Assembly: GCA_017507005.1 (NCBI GenBank)
Contig: JAFWBT010000021.1
Location: 1 to 64,000, forward strand
Source: Clostridia bacterium
GTDB lineage: Bacteria; Bacillota; Clostridia; Christensenellales; Borkfalkiaceae
Length of the DNA stretch: 64,000 nt
Direction of reading: 5' to 3'
This document shows, piece by piece, positions 8,417-17,589 of the stretch (the stretch's first letter is position 1; each line of letters opens with the position of its first letter). The position numbers and the translations under genes were made by a program. A model generated the notes under the pieces. It searched no databases. It worked only from the letters and a program-made list of their open reading frames with translations, and was not told the origin of the DNA.

Positions 8417-9220
8417 ATGAGTAAAACGACGGTAATCGCATTTGCGAACAATAAAGGGGGCAGCGGCAAGACGACGACGTGTTCTAACGTCGGCTGCGCT
8501 ATGGCGATGGCAGGAAAGAAAGTATTGCTTATCGACGGCGATATGCAATTAAATCTTACCATTTCCTTTTTCGACGAAGAAAAGGCGTACGAATACGCGC
8601 AGGGCGAGAAGAATATTTATCGCGCAATGAAAGACGAGCGTGATTTGTCCGATTATATCGTAGAAACGGGTATTGAAGGCTTGGATATTATTCCCTCGAC
8701 GTCGCTGATGAGCTCGATTGAGTTTGATTTGTTTGCAAAATGGCAACGGGAAACGGTGCTGAAAAAATGCTTGGAGCGTGTACGCGCGAAAGGGTATTAC
8801 GATTATATCCTTATCGATTCTCCGCCTACGCTCGGCGGCTGGGTGATGAATATTATGTGCGCGGCAGATTTCGTGGTAATTCCCGTCGAGGCGAGCCCTT
8901 GGGGCTTGTTCGGGCTGGCGAATATGTTTGAATTTTGCGAGCAGGCGAAAAAGATATCGCCTCGTTTAGAGGTGCTCGGTATCGCGATTACGAAAGCGGA
9001 CGAGCGTAAAAAATATTTCAAGCAGACGTTGGAGACTTTGCAAGAAATGGAAGGCGCGACGTTGTTTGAAAACTATATCAGGGTAGACAGCGCGGTGGAA
9101 TGGGCGCAGGACAACAGCAAGCCCGTCGTGGCGTTTAAGAAAACGAGCCGCAGCGCAGTCGAATATACAAAATTAACGAAGGAGATTATGGACTATGCCA
9201 ATCGGAAAAAATGCGATTAA
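8417..9220 (+). CDS. ParA/McdA-like ATPase, probably positions the microcompartment
   Basis: 267 residues. A deviant Walker A motif with the signature lysine is seen as NNKGGSGKTTT (Lys13 and Lys18), with Walker B in YDYILIDSPPTL. This is the ParA/Soj group that forms ATP-dependent dimers on the nucleoid and carries cargo. It sits 15 bases after the PduV-like gene, inside the BMC operon and before its terminator, and overlaps the next gene by 26 bases. Neither a DNA-binding ParB nor parS-like repeats are apparent nearby. By analogy with McdA of carboxysomes the cargo is likely the compartment. A chromosomal Soj is a less likely alternative because of the location. Confidence 0.85.
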   Translation: MSKTTVIAFANNKGGSGKTTTCSNVGCAMAMAGKKVLLIDGDMQLNLTISFFDEEKAYEYAQGEKNIYRAMKDERDLSDYIVETGIEGLDIIPSTSLMSSIEFDLFAKWQRETVLKKCLERVRAKGYYDYILIDSPPTLGGWVMNIMCAADFVVIPVEASPWGLFGLANMFEFCEQAKKISPRLEVLGIAITKADERKKYFKQTLETLQEMEGATLFENYIRVDSAVEWAQDNSKPVVAFKKTSRSAVEYTKLTKEIMDYANRKKCD

Positions 9221-9563
9221 GAGAGTGGAAAACAACGGATATTCTAAGGTGAAAACGGCTGCGCCCGATATGGAAAACAGCACGGTGATTGCCAAGATGT
9301 CCAAGCAGGTAGAGGAAAAGCTCGTTGAGCCCGTGGAAAAGAAAACGGCGGCAAAAGCGGCGGCGAAAAAAGCGCCTTGTAAAAAGGCGGCAACGCCCGC
9401 AAAAGCTACGGCGGCAAAGGCAGAGCCCGTAAAGGCAGCAACGCCCGCAAAAGCACCTGCGAAAAAGCCTGCGACGAAGAAAGCACCCGTTAAAAAAACG
9501 GCAAAGAAAGAGGGCTTTGTAAGCGTAGAAGTCGGGCAGGAAATGCCGTATTATTTGTTGTAA
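9195..9563 (+). CDS. Small Lys/Ala-rich ParA partner, McdB-like candidate
   Basis: 122 residues. The N-terminus (PIGKNAIKRVENNGY) is basic and distinct in composition, followed by a short acidic stretch (VEEKLVEPVEKK), about 55 residues of Lys/Ala/Pro repeats (AKKAPCKKAATPAKATAAK) and a hydrophobic end, EVGQEMPYYLL. It starts within the ParA gene, so translation is coupled. ParA partners usually have a basic N-terminal peptide that stimulates the ATPase, which fits residues 4-18. The Lys/Ala region is histone-H1-like and could bind nucleoid DNA or drive condensation. I recognise no named family; the McdB-like role is inferred from context and architecture. Confidence 0.7.
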   Translation: MPIGKNAIKRVENNGYSKVKTAAPDMENSTVIAKMSKQVEEKLVEPVEKKTAAKAAAKKAPCKKAATPAKATAAKAEPVKAATPAKAPAKKPATKKAPVKKTAKKEGFVSVEVGQEMPYYLL

Positions 9564-9580
9564 TATAACGAAAAAGAATG

Positions 9581-9613
9581 AAAACGCTCTGCGAAAAAGG
9601 CAGGGCGTTTTTT
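9581..9613 (+). terminator. Terminator of the BMC operon
   Basis: A 12-bp stem (AAAACGCTCTGC with GCAGGGCGTTTT, one G-T pair) with loop GAAAAAG is followed by a T-run, 18 bases after the last stop codon. Confidence 0.9.
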
Positions 9614-9694
9614 GTTTTTGGGCGGCGTATAAAAATCTTCACAAAACTTTCACGGACAAAATATACACTTGTGTTTATTCAATAATAAAAAAAC

Positions 9695-9723
9695 TTGACA
9701 AAATTGACAATTCCGTATAAAAT
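9695..9723 (+). promoter_or_regulatory. Sigma-A promoter of the large subtilase gene
   Basis: TTGACA (9695-9700), 17 bases, TAAAAT (9718-9723). A second TTGACA lies at 9704-9709. The transcript would have a 5' leader of about 178 nt before AGGAGG-ATTT-ATG. I see no known riboswitch in the leader. This and the terminator account for the 344-bp gap. Confidence 0.75.
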
Positions 9724-9907
9724 AGATAGAGTGGAAAATAGGCGTAGTATGCAAAAAAAGCGATTTTGACGTGTTTTTATTATAAAAGAAAGCCTTTTTA
9801 ACGGTTATATCGAGCGTTTTGCCAGACAAAAACCTATTTTGCGTAATTTCTATACAGCATTTACACAAAAAGCAGAGCCGATATAAAAAAACGGCTTAGG
9901 AGGATTT

Positions 9908-12900
9908 ATGAAAAAATCTATCAAACGTATTTTATGCGGAGCGTTGGCAGTGATGATGTCGTCCACGCTGTTGGTCGAACACACGTTGCGCCTGCGTCTT
10001 AACGCGGAATCGCTGCAAACGGGTACGGGCGCGGCGACGGCGCAGACGACGGACGTTTCGTTTGAAAACGTAACGGGGCAGTACGATACGACGGCGCTGA
10101 GAGAGCAATATCTCAATACTAGCGTTTTAAAATCGGAAAATCTTACGCCCGTATACGAAACGCGTACGGTAATGGTGACGCTGGATAGCGCACCGCTTGC
10201 CGATTACGCAAAAGACGAAACGGTGAGCGACTATCTCGCGAGCTGGAACGGTCAGCGCACGCTCGAAAAAATCACCGACGAGCAGAACGCGTTTTTGCGT
10301 AAACTCAGCAAAACGGGTATTGAATATACAGTGAAACGCACGTACGATACGCTGTTGAACGCGGTGGCGATTGAGGTGAATACCAAGCACGTATCCGCTA
10401 TCAAGCAGATGGACGGGGTGGACAGCGTTGTTATCACGACGTCCTATTCCACGCCCGATACGGTGGCGACGACGTCCTCGACGGAGGTCGTTACCAACCA
10501 AACGAACGTGTACGATACGGGTATTTACGATTCTTCGGAATTTTCGGAAATATACGGCGCAGGTACGGTCGTGGCTATCCTCGATACGGGGCTTGACTAT
10601 ACGCACCCTGCTTTCCAAGGCTTCCAAACGGCAAACCCCGAAATTGCGTGGAGTGAAGAATACGTAGAGGAGATGGTGGCAACGCGCAGCCTCGTTGCGG
10701 AAACCCGTTCGGGTACGCTCAAAGGCTCGGACGTGTACGTGAACGCGAAAGTGCCTTACGCGTACGACTACGCAGACGACGACGCGGACGTATATCCTTC
10801 CTATTCCAACCACGGTACGCACGTAGCGGGTATTATCGGCGGCTATGATACGAACGGCTACACGGATAAGGACGGTAACCCCATTGACGAAACGTTCAAA
10901 GGGGTAGTTCCCGACGCGCAGTTGGCGATTTTCAAGGTATTCACGGACGATTTGGACGATCCTGATATCGGCGGCGCGGTGGCGGAAGACATCATTGCGG
11001 CGTTGGAAGACTGCGTAACGCTGGGCGTGGACGTAATCAATATGTCCTTGGGTACGTCGTGCGGCTTTACGACGACGAACGACGGTGACGACGAGGGCGA
11101 AATGCTCAACGCCGTGTACGAAAGAATCCAAACGGCAGGCATCACCCTTTGCGCCGCGGCAAGTAACGACTATTCGTCGGGCTATGGCGGTACGTTCGGT
11201 ACGAACCTGAAAAGTAATCCCGATTCGGGTACGGTAGGCTCGCCGTCCACCTTTGCGGCGTCCTTGTCCGTTGCGAGTATCAACGGTCAAAAAGCGAGCT
11301 ATATGGTAGCGAACGCAACGGACGAAGCGAACAAGGCGTTCGTGTTCTATGAAGAATCGCGCGACATCGACGGCAACCCGTTCGATTTCACGGGCGATTT
11401 GCAAAAATTATACGGCAAGACGGAATTTGAATACGTCGTTGTGCCCGGTATCGGTCAGGCGGCGGATTATACGTCCTCGATTAGAAAAATGTTCGTGGAC
11501 GGCAACGGCGTGTCCTTGGGCAGAATCGCGCTGATTAAGCGTGGCTCGACGACGTTCCAAGAAAAAGTGGAGCTTGCAATGGACATGGGCGCGGCAGGCG
11601 TTATCGTCTACAACAACGTAGCCGGCGTTATCCGTATGAACCTCGGTGAAATCGACAATCCCGTGCCTTCCGTTTCTATCAATATGAACGCAGGTAACGC
11701 GCTCGTTGCGGCGGCAGGCAGATCCCGTTTGGGTACGATTTCCATTAGCGAAGAATACAAGGCAGGGCCTTTTATGAGTGAATTCTCCTCGTGGGGACCT
11801 ACGCCTGACTTAAAGCTCAAGCCCGAAATCACGGCGCACGGCGGTGAAATTACTTCCACCGTACCCGGCGGCTATGGCGAGCAGAGCGGTACGTCCATGG
11901 CTTCGCCGAATATGGCAGGCTTTATGGCGCTCGTTAGAAATTATATCAAGAAAGACCTCGGCATTACGAACCCCGTAGAAATCAATCGTTTAGCAATGCA
12001 GCTCACGATGAGCACGGCGACGACGGCGCACGATCAGGACGGTTTGCCGTATTCTCCCCGTAAGCAGGGCGCAGGCGTTGCAAGACTTGAACGCGTAGTC
12101 GGTGGTACGAGCGCGTATCTGTATACGGACGTTGCGGAAAACGACTATCGCCCGAAGATTGAGCTGGGCGACGATCCCAACAGAGTGGGCGTGTATACGC
12201 TGAACTTTAAGATTAAGAACTTCGGTACGAGCGATTTGGAATTTGCCAAAGACAGCCTCGTGATGACGGAGAGCGTGGCAAAGGACGCGAACGGCGATAG
12301 CTTGGCGGTGAGCGAACAAGCGTATATGCTGGACGACAACGCGCCGCAGTGGACGATGAACGGCGAGGCGTTAGAGGGTGCTACGTTTAACGTGGCGGCA
12401 AGCGCAACGGCAGAATTTTCCGTCACCGTAACGCTTTCCAACGAAGAAAAGAGCTATATCGATGCGGAATTTAAGAACGGTATGTACGTAGAGGGCTTTT
12501 TACAGCTCGTATCCAAGACGGAAGGACAATGTGATTTGAGTATTCCTTTCCTTGGTTTCTACGGCAACTGGGAAGACGCGCCTATGCTCGATTACACGGC
12601 GTTCGAGGTAGCGGAATCCGAGCAAGACGCATCTATTTTGGAAGAGGATAAAATACAGGCGAGTATTTGGGCTACGCAGCCGTACTCGATGTATTACAAT
12701 GAAAAATATATCCTGCCTATGGGCGGCTACGTATATCTTTTGCCCGACGACGTAGACCCTATGTACGTGGACGAGGACCATTGTTCCATTTCCCGTTACA
12801 ATGAATATTACGGCGAGGGTAACGCCGAAAACTATATGACGTCAACGGGTATCAAAGCCGTGTACGCAGGGCTTTTGAGAAACGCGCGCGTCGTTAAATA

Positions 12901-15900
12901 TAAGATGTATAACGTAGAAACGGGGGAAATGATTCTCGAAGACCAGTGCAACCGCGTCGGCAAAGCGTATACGGCAGGCGGTTCGCCCGTGCCTGCGAAC
13001 GTAGAGCTGGAAATCACGCCCGAACAGTATGGGCTGGTGGCGAACGGCAAATACCGTATGGATTTCGAGTTCTTTATGGACACCCCCGCAGACGGCGAGA
13101 AAGCGGCGGAAGAGAACACCTATTCCTTCTCGTTCACGGTGGACTACGAAGCGCCTATTTTAGAGGATGCGCGTATCCGTTATTATAATTATAAAGACGG
13201 CAACAAGGAAAAACAGCGTATCTATCTTGACGTAGACGTTTACGACAACCACTACGCGCAGGCTATGATGCTCTGCTATCCGAAGGTGGATTCGGAAGGG
13301 CAAACGGTGTTGCAGCTCGCAACGGACTATCCCACGCCCGTTCGTAACGCGAACAAGAACGGTACGACGACGGTCACCATTGAAATTACGAACATTTACG
13401 AGTATATCTGTTCCGAATACGGCAATCAGCTGTATTTGCAGATTGACGACTATTCCATCAACAGCTGCTTGTATCGCGTGCAGGTAGGGGATGCGAATAC
13501 GGATATCTTGCCCGACAACGGCGAATTTGAGCTGGCGGACGGCGAAGATGCTATCACGTTGGATATTTACGGCACGCATAAGGTCGCTATGGAATACGCA
13601 GGCAACGCGAATCTTTCCAACTTCCTTTGGACGTCTATGAATCCCACGATTGCGGACGTGAAGAACGGCGAAATTGTCGGTCTTAAAACAGGCTCGACGA
13701 AGATTATCGTCAGCAACCGCAAGGGCGACACCAAGACGATTAACGTCACGGTGACGGATACCGTTTCCAAGGCAATGCCCAACGTTCCGTCCATTTCCTT
13801 CGGCGTTATTAAAAACCGCTACGACGCGCTGGTGAAGGCGAGCGGTTCGGTAGAGGTACACGCAGGGAAATCCCTGACGCTTAGCGTTTTGCCCGAGCCG
13901 TGGTATCATCCCATGACCGATTTGAAGATTGAGTGGTCGACCTCCAACGCGGCGGTGGCGACGGTGGATGGGAACGGTAACGTAGAAACGTTGAAAAAAG
14001 GCACGGCAATCATCACGGCGGTCGTGTATAAGAAAGCGGGGAACAAGTGGGAACAGACGCTGTATTCCGCGACGGTTATCCTGCGCGTACAAAACGAATT
14101 CACGGTGAGCAATTACACCCTTACCGATTATAACGGCGTCGGCGGCGTGGTGACGATTCCGACGGATATGAATATCTGGTATATCGGTGAAGAGGCGTTT
14201 AAAGACAACGACAATATCACGAAGATTATTATTCCCGAAACGGTGACGCAAATCAATCCCAGAGCGTTTATCAACTGCTCGGCTTTGGAAGAAGTGTACT
14301 TCGTTTCCGAGGAAAAGAACCCCATTGCCACGGCAGACCTCACCTTGATTTACGAGCAGGCGTTCTACAACTGCCCGAATTTGAGAAAGGTGGATTTGAG
14401 CAACGTTAAGACGATTACGGTTGCGGAAGATTGCTTTGGCGCGTGTCCGAAGCTGTCCGAAGTGGTGGATATGCCTAGCATCGGTACGATGCACCATAGG
14501 GCGTTTGCAGGCACGGCGCTCACGAGCGTTGATTTGACGGGCTTGCATATGAGCGGCAACAACGTATTCGAGGGCTGTACCAAGCTCACGAGTATAAAGA
14601 CGGGCAAGTTTACGGCAATCGGCAAGTATATGTTTAAGGATTGTACGGGCTTGCGTAGCAAGATTACGCTAGCAACGCCGAAGATTGGCGAGGGTGCGTT
14701 CTCGGGCTGTGTCAACCTCACGGGCGTGATTTTCGATTCCGCAGGGGAAGCGATTAGCTTTGATATCGGCGCAAGAGCGTTTGAAAACTGCGGCAAGAAC
14801 GCCAAGACCAACTTCACGGTGGATTTTGGCGGCGAGAGTATCCGTTCGATTGGGGAAAGAGCGTTTGCAGGTTCTTCGCTGAAAGCGTTGACGGCTATGA
14901 ACGGCTTGAAAGAGCTGGGCGCAAACGCGTTCATTAACACGTATCTCGAAAGCATTGTAATTGACGACACGTTGGATTTGGCGGCATTGCATATCAGCGG
15001 CGTACCGTTTAGCAATATCACGCTGACGGTAACGGACGGTTCGACGAAATACGTGGAAGATGGCGGCGTGATTTATAACGCTGATAAGACGGCGATTTTG
15101 TTCGTAAACAGCGCGGTAAACGGCGCCTTCACGACGCCTGCTACGGTGACGAGGATAGGCGCGTACGCCTTTGCAGGCAGCAACGTTACGTCGCTTGCGT
15201 TGACGGAAAACGTCACGGAAATCGGTGAATCGGCGTTTGAAAACGCGAAGATTACGAGCGTTGCCTTTAACGGCGCGAATATCACTGCTATCCCTCAAAG
15301 AGCGTTCTTCGGCGCGGCGATTACGGACGTTGCGTTGCCTGATACGGTGACGAGTGTGGGCAATCAAGCGTTTGCAGGCTCGGTGATTAAAACGTTTGAG
15401 GCGGACGGCTTGACGACGCTTGGTAACAGCGTGTTTGAAGACTGCGTTGCTTTGCAAACGGTGACGCTGGCAAACGGCGTGAAAACGATGGGTAGCCGCG
15501 TATTTGCAGGCTGTACGGCGCTCACGAGTGTGGCATTGCCTTCGTTGGAAAAATTAGGCGAAATGACCTTCTTTGGCGCGAGCAACCTCACGAGCGTATC
15601 CTTCGGTGCGAACGCAACGACGACGGGCGCGTACACGTTTATGAACACGTCGGTAACGAGCGTTACGTTTAGCGGCAATGAGATAGAAAGCATTGGCGAG
15701 GGCGCGTTCTACAACGCTTCGAAATTGCAGACGATTACGCTGCCGAGTAGCGTGACGAACGTGGAAAGATTTGCGTTCCAAAATTGTAGAAGACTTGCGG
15801 AAGTGAACGGCATTGAAAACGTCGTATACTTTGGCGATCAGGCGTTTTATAATACGGCGCTGCCTACGTTGCAGCTTAGTAGCGCGAAATATATCGGTAT

Positions 15901-17344
15901 CGGCGCGTTTGCGGCAGAGGGCTATAACGGCGGCGACGTCACGGCGACGTATACGGCAATCGAAATGCCCGTCGTGGAAGAAATCGGCATTTACGCGTTC
16001 TTGAACGCGGGCGTGGAAAGCTTGCAGCTCCCTGCAACGTTGAAAACAATCGGCTACGGCGCGTTTGCTTCGGCGGAAAACTTGACGACGATTATCGTGG
16101 ACGAGGCAAACGACGTATTCTTCGTGGAAGAAAAAGTGCTGTATCGCGCGATTAGCGACGGCGTTTACGAGCTGGTATGTTATCCTGCGGCGCGCACGGT
16201 AGAGCCTACGGAAAACGGCAAGGAATATACGGTGCTTGACGGTACGGTGCGTATCGAAGCGTACGCGTTCTACGGCTTGAACGAGGGCGTGTTGGAGGCA
16301 GTCGTTCTGCCGTACAGTATCAACGCAATCGGCGATTCCGCGTTCTTTGACAGCGGCGTTATCGAGTATACGTTCGAGAGTATCCAAGCGCCCGTTTTGG
16401 AAACGGAATACCGCGCGGAGATTGAGACGACGATTGAGAATATGGCAACGTCGTCCACGGTGGCGTACTATAAGGGATATTTTTACAGCAATTTCCAAAC
16501 GTACTTGTTCGATTTCACTTCGTACGGCACGGAAACGAGCTATTTGGTGATGAATTATCCCGAAAACGGCGTGGGCTATAACAATCACGTTTACGCGCTG
16601 TATTTTGGCGAACGCAACACGATAGGCGTGCTCATGGCGGACAATACGCGTGAGGCGATTGAGATGATAGAGAATATGCCGACGGCGGAAGAGATTGCGA
16701 CGTGGGCGAGCTGGGAAACGACGGACGATAACCTTGCAAACGTACGCGCGTTTGCGGAGGAATTGAAGCTGGCGCGTCTGTATTACAACAACGCGAGCAA
16801 GGACGAGGCGCAGTTTGCGTTCATCAGCGACGAACTGACGCAAAAGCTGACGGACGTGGAAACGGCGTTCCGTGACGTGAAAGCGGCGTTCGGCTTGGTT
16901 AGCGCGATTGCGAGCTTGGAAACGGACGAATCGAGCAGCCACAAGACGAAATACCAAGAAGGCGAAACGTTTAGTATGGAAGGTCTTGTCGTATTGATTA
17001 TCTACGACGACGGTTCGACGGAGATTGCGGACAATTCCAAGCTGACGTTGTTGGATACCAAGCCTTTGTCCAAGTGGTCGAGATACGTAACGCTCAGCTA
17101 CGAGGGCACGACGCAGGTATTGCGTGTGGAACTCACGGTGGAGGCGAAAGAGGATTCGTCGTCGAGCGAAGAGGAGAGTTCTTCGGAAGAAGAAAGCTCG
17201 TTAGAGAGCGTAAGCGACAGTGTTTCGGACGGCAAGAAGAAGGGCTGCGACGGCACGATTAGCGGTGTAACGGCAGTCGTAGGGATTGCGGCGCTTGGCG
17301 CGGTGATGCTGAAACGCCGTAAAGAAAAGGGCGATAACGAATAA
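9908..17344 (+). CDS. Giant secreted S8 subtilase with PA, Ig-like and BspA-type LRR domains
   Basis: 2478 residues. A signal peptide is followed by an I9-like propeptide (about 78-180) and a subtilisin domain with Asp226 (AILDTGLDY), His302 (NHGTHVAG) and Ser663 (GTSMASPNMAGF). A protease-associated insert lies between His and Ser, as in lactocepin and C5a peptidases. Two BIG2-like Ig domains (about 1205-1395) lead to about 750 residues of LRR_5/BspA repeats (about 1396-2150, units such as IGEEAFKDN). After a further Ig-like domain and a Ser/Glu linker, the protein ends with KKKGCDGTISG, a membrane segment and KRRKEK. There is no LPXTG; a Cys-containing sorting signal or simple membrane anchoring is possible. 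Likely degrades host or dietary protein at the cell surface; target unknown. Confidence 0.92.
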   Translation: MKKSIKRILCGALAVMMSSTLLVEHTLRLRLNAESLQTGTGAATAQTTDVSFENVTGQYDTTALREQYLNTSVLKSENLTPVYETRTVMVTLDSAPLADYAKDETVSDYLASWNGQRTLEKITDEQNAFLRKLSKTGIEYTVKRTYDTLLNAVAIEVNTKHVSAIKQMDGVDSVVITTSYSTPDTVATTSSTEVVTNQTNVYDTGIYDSSEFSEIYGAGTVVAILDTGLDYTHPAFQGFQTANPEIAWSEEYVEEMVATRSLVAETRSGTLKGSDVYVNAKVPYAYDYADDDADVYPSYSNHGTHVAGIIGGYDTNGYTDKDGNPIDETFKGVVPDAQLAIFKVFTDDLDDPDIGGAVAEDIIAALEDCVTLGVDVINMSLGTSCGFTTTNDGDDEGEMLNAVYERIQTAGITLCAAASNDYSSGYGGTFGTNLKSNPDSGTVGSPSTFAASLSVASINGQKASYMVANATDEANKAFVFYEESRDIDGNPFDFTGDLQKLYGKTEFEYVVVPGIGQAADYTSSIRKMFVDGNGVSLGRIALIKRGSTTFQEKVELAMDMGAAGVIVYNNVAGVIRMNLGEIDNPVPSVSINMNAGNALVAAAGRSRLGTISISEEYKAGPFMSEFSSWGPTPDLKLKPEITAHGGEITSTVPGGYGEQSGTSMASPNMAGFMALVRNYIKKDLGITNPVEINRLAMQLTMSTATTAHDQDGLPYSPRKQGAGVARLERVVGGTSAYLYTDVAENDYRPKIELGDDPNRVGVYTLNFKIKNFGTSDLEFAKDSLVMTESVAKDANGDSLAVSEQAYMLDDNAPQWTMNGEALEGATFNVAASATAEFSVTVTLSNEEKSYIDAEFKNGMYVEGFLQLVSKTEGQCDLSIPFLGFYGNWEDAPMLDYTAFEVAESEQDASILEEDKIQASIWATQPYSMYYNEKYILPMGGYVYLLPDDVDPMYVDEDHCSISRYNEYYGEGNAENYMTSTGIKAVYAGLLRNARVVKYKMYNVETGEMILEDQCNRVGKAYTAGGSPVPANVELEITPEQYGLVANGKYRMDFEFFMDTPADGEKAAEENTYSFSFTVDYEAPILEDARIRYYNYKDGNKEKQRIYLDVDVYDNHYAQAMMLCYPKVDSEGQTVLQLATDYPTPVRNANKNGTTTVTIEITNIYEYICSEYGNQLYLQIDDYSINSCLYRVQVGDANTDILPDNGEFELADGEDAITLDIYGTHKVAMEYAGNANLSNFLWTSMNPTIADVKNGEIVGLKTGSTKIIVSNRKGDTKTINVTVTDTVSKAMPNVPSISFGVIKNRYDALVKASGSVEVHAGKSLTLSVLPEPWYHPMTDLKIEWSTSNAAVATVDGNGNVETLKKGTAIITAVVYKKAGNKWEQTLYSATVILRVQNEFTVSNYTLTDYNGVGGVVTIPTDMNIWYIGEEAFKDNDNITKIIIPETVTQINPRAFINCSALEEVYFVSEEKNPIATADLTLIYEQAFYNCPNLRKVDLSNVKTITVAEDCFGACPKLSEVVDMPSIGTMHHRAFAGTALTSVDLTGLHMSGNNVFEGCTKLTSIKTGKFTAIGKYMFKDCTGLRSKITLATPKIGEGAFSGCVNLTGVIFDSAGEAISFDIGARAFENCGKNAKTNFTVDFGGESIRSIGERAFAGSSLKALTAMNGLKELGANAFINTYLESIVIDDTLDLAALHISGVPFSNITLTVTDGSTKYVEDGGVIYNADKTAILFVNSAVNGAFTTPATVTRIGAYAFAGSNVTSLALTENVTEIGESAFENAKITSVAFNGANITAIPQRAFFGAAITDVALPDTVTSVGNQAFAGSVIKTFEADGLTTLGNSVFEDCVALQTVTLANGVKTMGSRVFAGCTALTSVALPSLEKLGEMTFFGASNLTSVSFGANATTTGAYTFMNTSVTSVTFSGNEIESIGEGAFYNASKLQTITLPSSVTNVERFAFQNCRRLAEVNGIENVVYFGDQAFYNTALPTLQLSSAKYIGIGAFAAEGYNGGDVTATYTAIEMPVVEEIGIYAFLNAGVESLQLPATLKTIGYGAFASAENLTTIIVDEANDVFFVEEKVLYRAISDGVYELVCYPAARTVEPTENGKEYTVLDGTVRIEAYAFYGLNEGVLEAVVLPYSINAIGDSAFFDSGVIEYTFESIQAPVLETEYRAEIETTIENMATSSTVAYYKGYFYSNFQTYLFDFTSYGTETSYLVMNYPENGVGYNNHVYALYFGERNTIGVLMADNTREAIEMIENMPTAEEIATWASWETTDDNLANVRAFAEELKLARLYYNNASKDEAQFAFISDELTQKLTDVETAFRDVKAAFGLVSAIASLETDESSSHKTKYQEGETFSMEGLVVLIIYDDGSTEIADNSKLTLLDTKPLSKWSRYVTLSYEGTTQVLRVELTVEAKEDSSSSEEESSSEEESSLESVSDSVSDGKKKGCDGTISGVTAVVGIAALGAVMLKRRKEKGDNE

Positions 17345-17359
17345 TATCGTGACAAATGA

Positions 17360-17396
17360 AAAACACCCGACGGGATTTACCTCGTCGGGTGTTTTG
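17360..17396 (+). terminator. Terminator of the subtilase gene
   Basis: A 13-bp stem (17360-17372 with 17383-17395) containing ACACCCGACG, ending in GGTGTTTT, 16 bases after the stop codon. Confidence 0.88.
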
Positions 17397-17511
17397 ATAT
17401 TCATAAAAGGATTACGTGCGCGGTTTTCTTTTAACGGCGAAAAAACGCCGCCTAAAACGAGCGAGAATAAAACGAACGAGGAAATACCCGTTTAAAAAAA
17501 TGTAAAAAATA

Positions 17512-17549
17512 AGCCCTATTGCAAGCGTTTTTGCAATAGGGCTATTTTT
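17512..17549. terminator. Bidirectional terminator, mainly for the minus-strand lipoprotein
   Basis: A perfect 13-bp stem (17512-17524 with 17531-17543, AGCCCTATTGCAA) is flanked by A-rich sequence on the left and TATTTTTG on the right, so it can stop transcription from both sides. Confidence 0.85.
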
Positions 17550-17589
17550 GTTGTCTTTGTGACGAAACCGTTAAACACGGTAGGGGGGA

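Noticed and set aside
9724..9907. Riboswitch in the long leader of the subtilase gene
   Set aside because: I saw no conserved core of the c-di-GMP, purine, SAM or other common riboswitch classes.
10127..11404. Long minus-strand ORFs under the subtilase, the 1428-residue lipoprotein and the LRR region
   Set aside because: They are Arg/His-rich mirror frames of strongly supported genes and have no ribosome sites.
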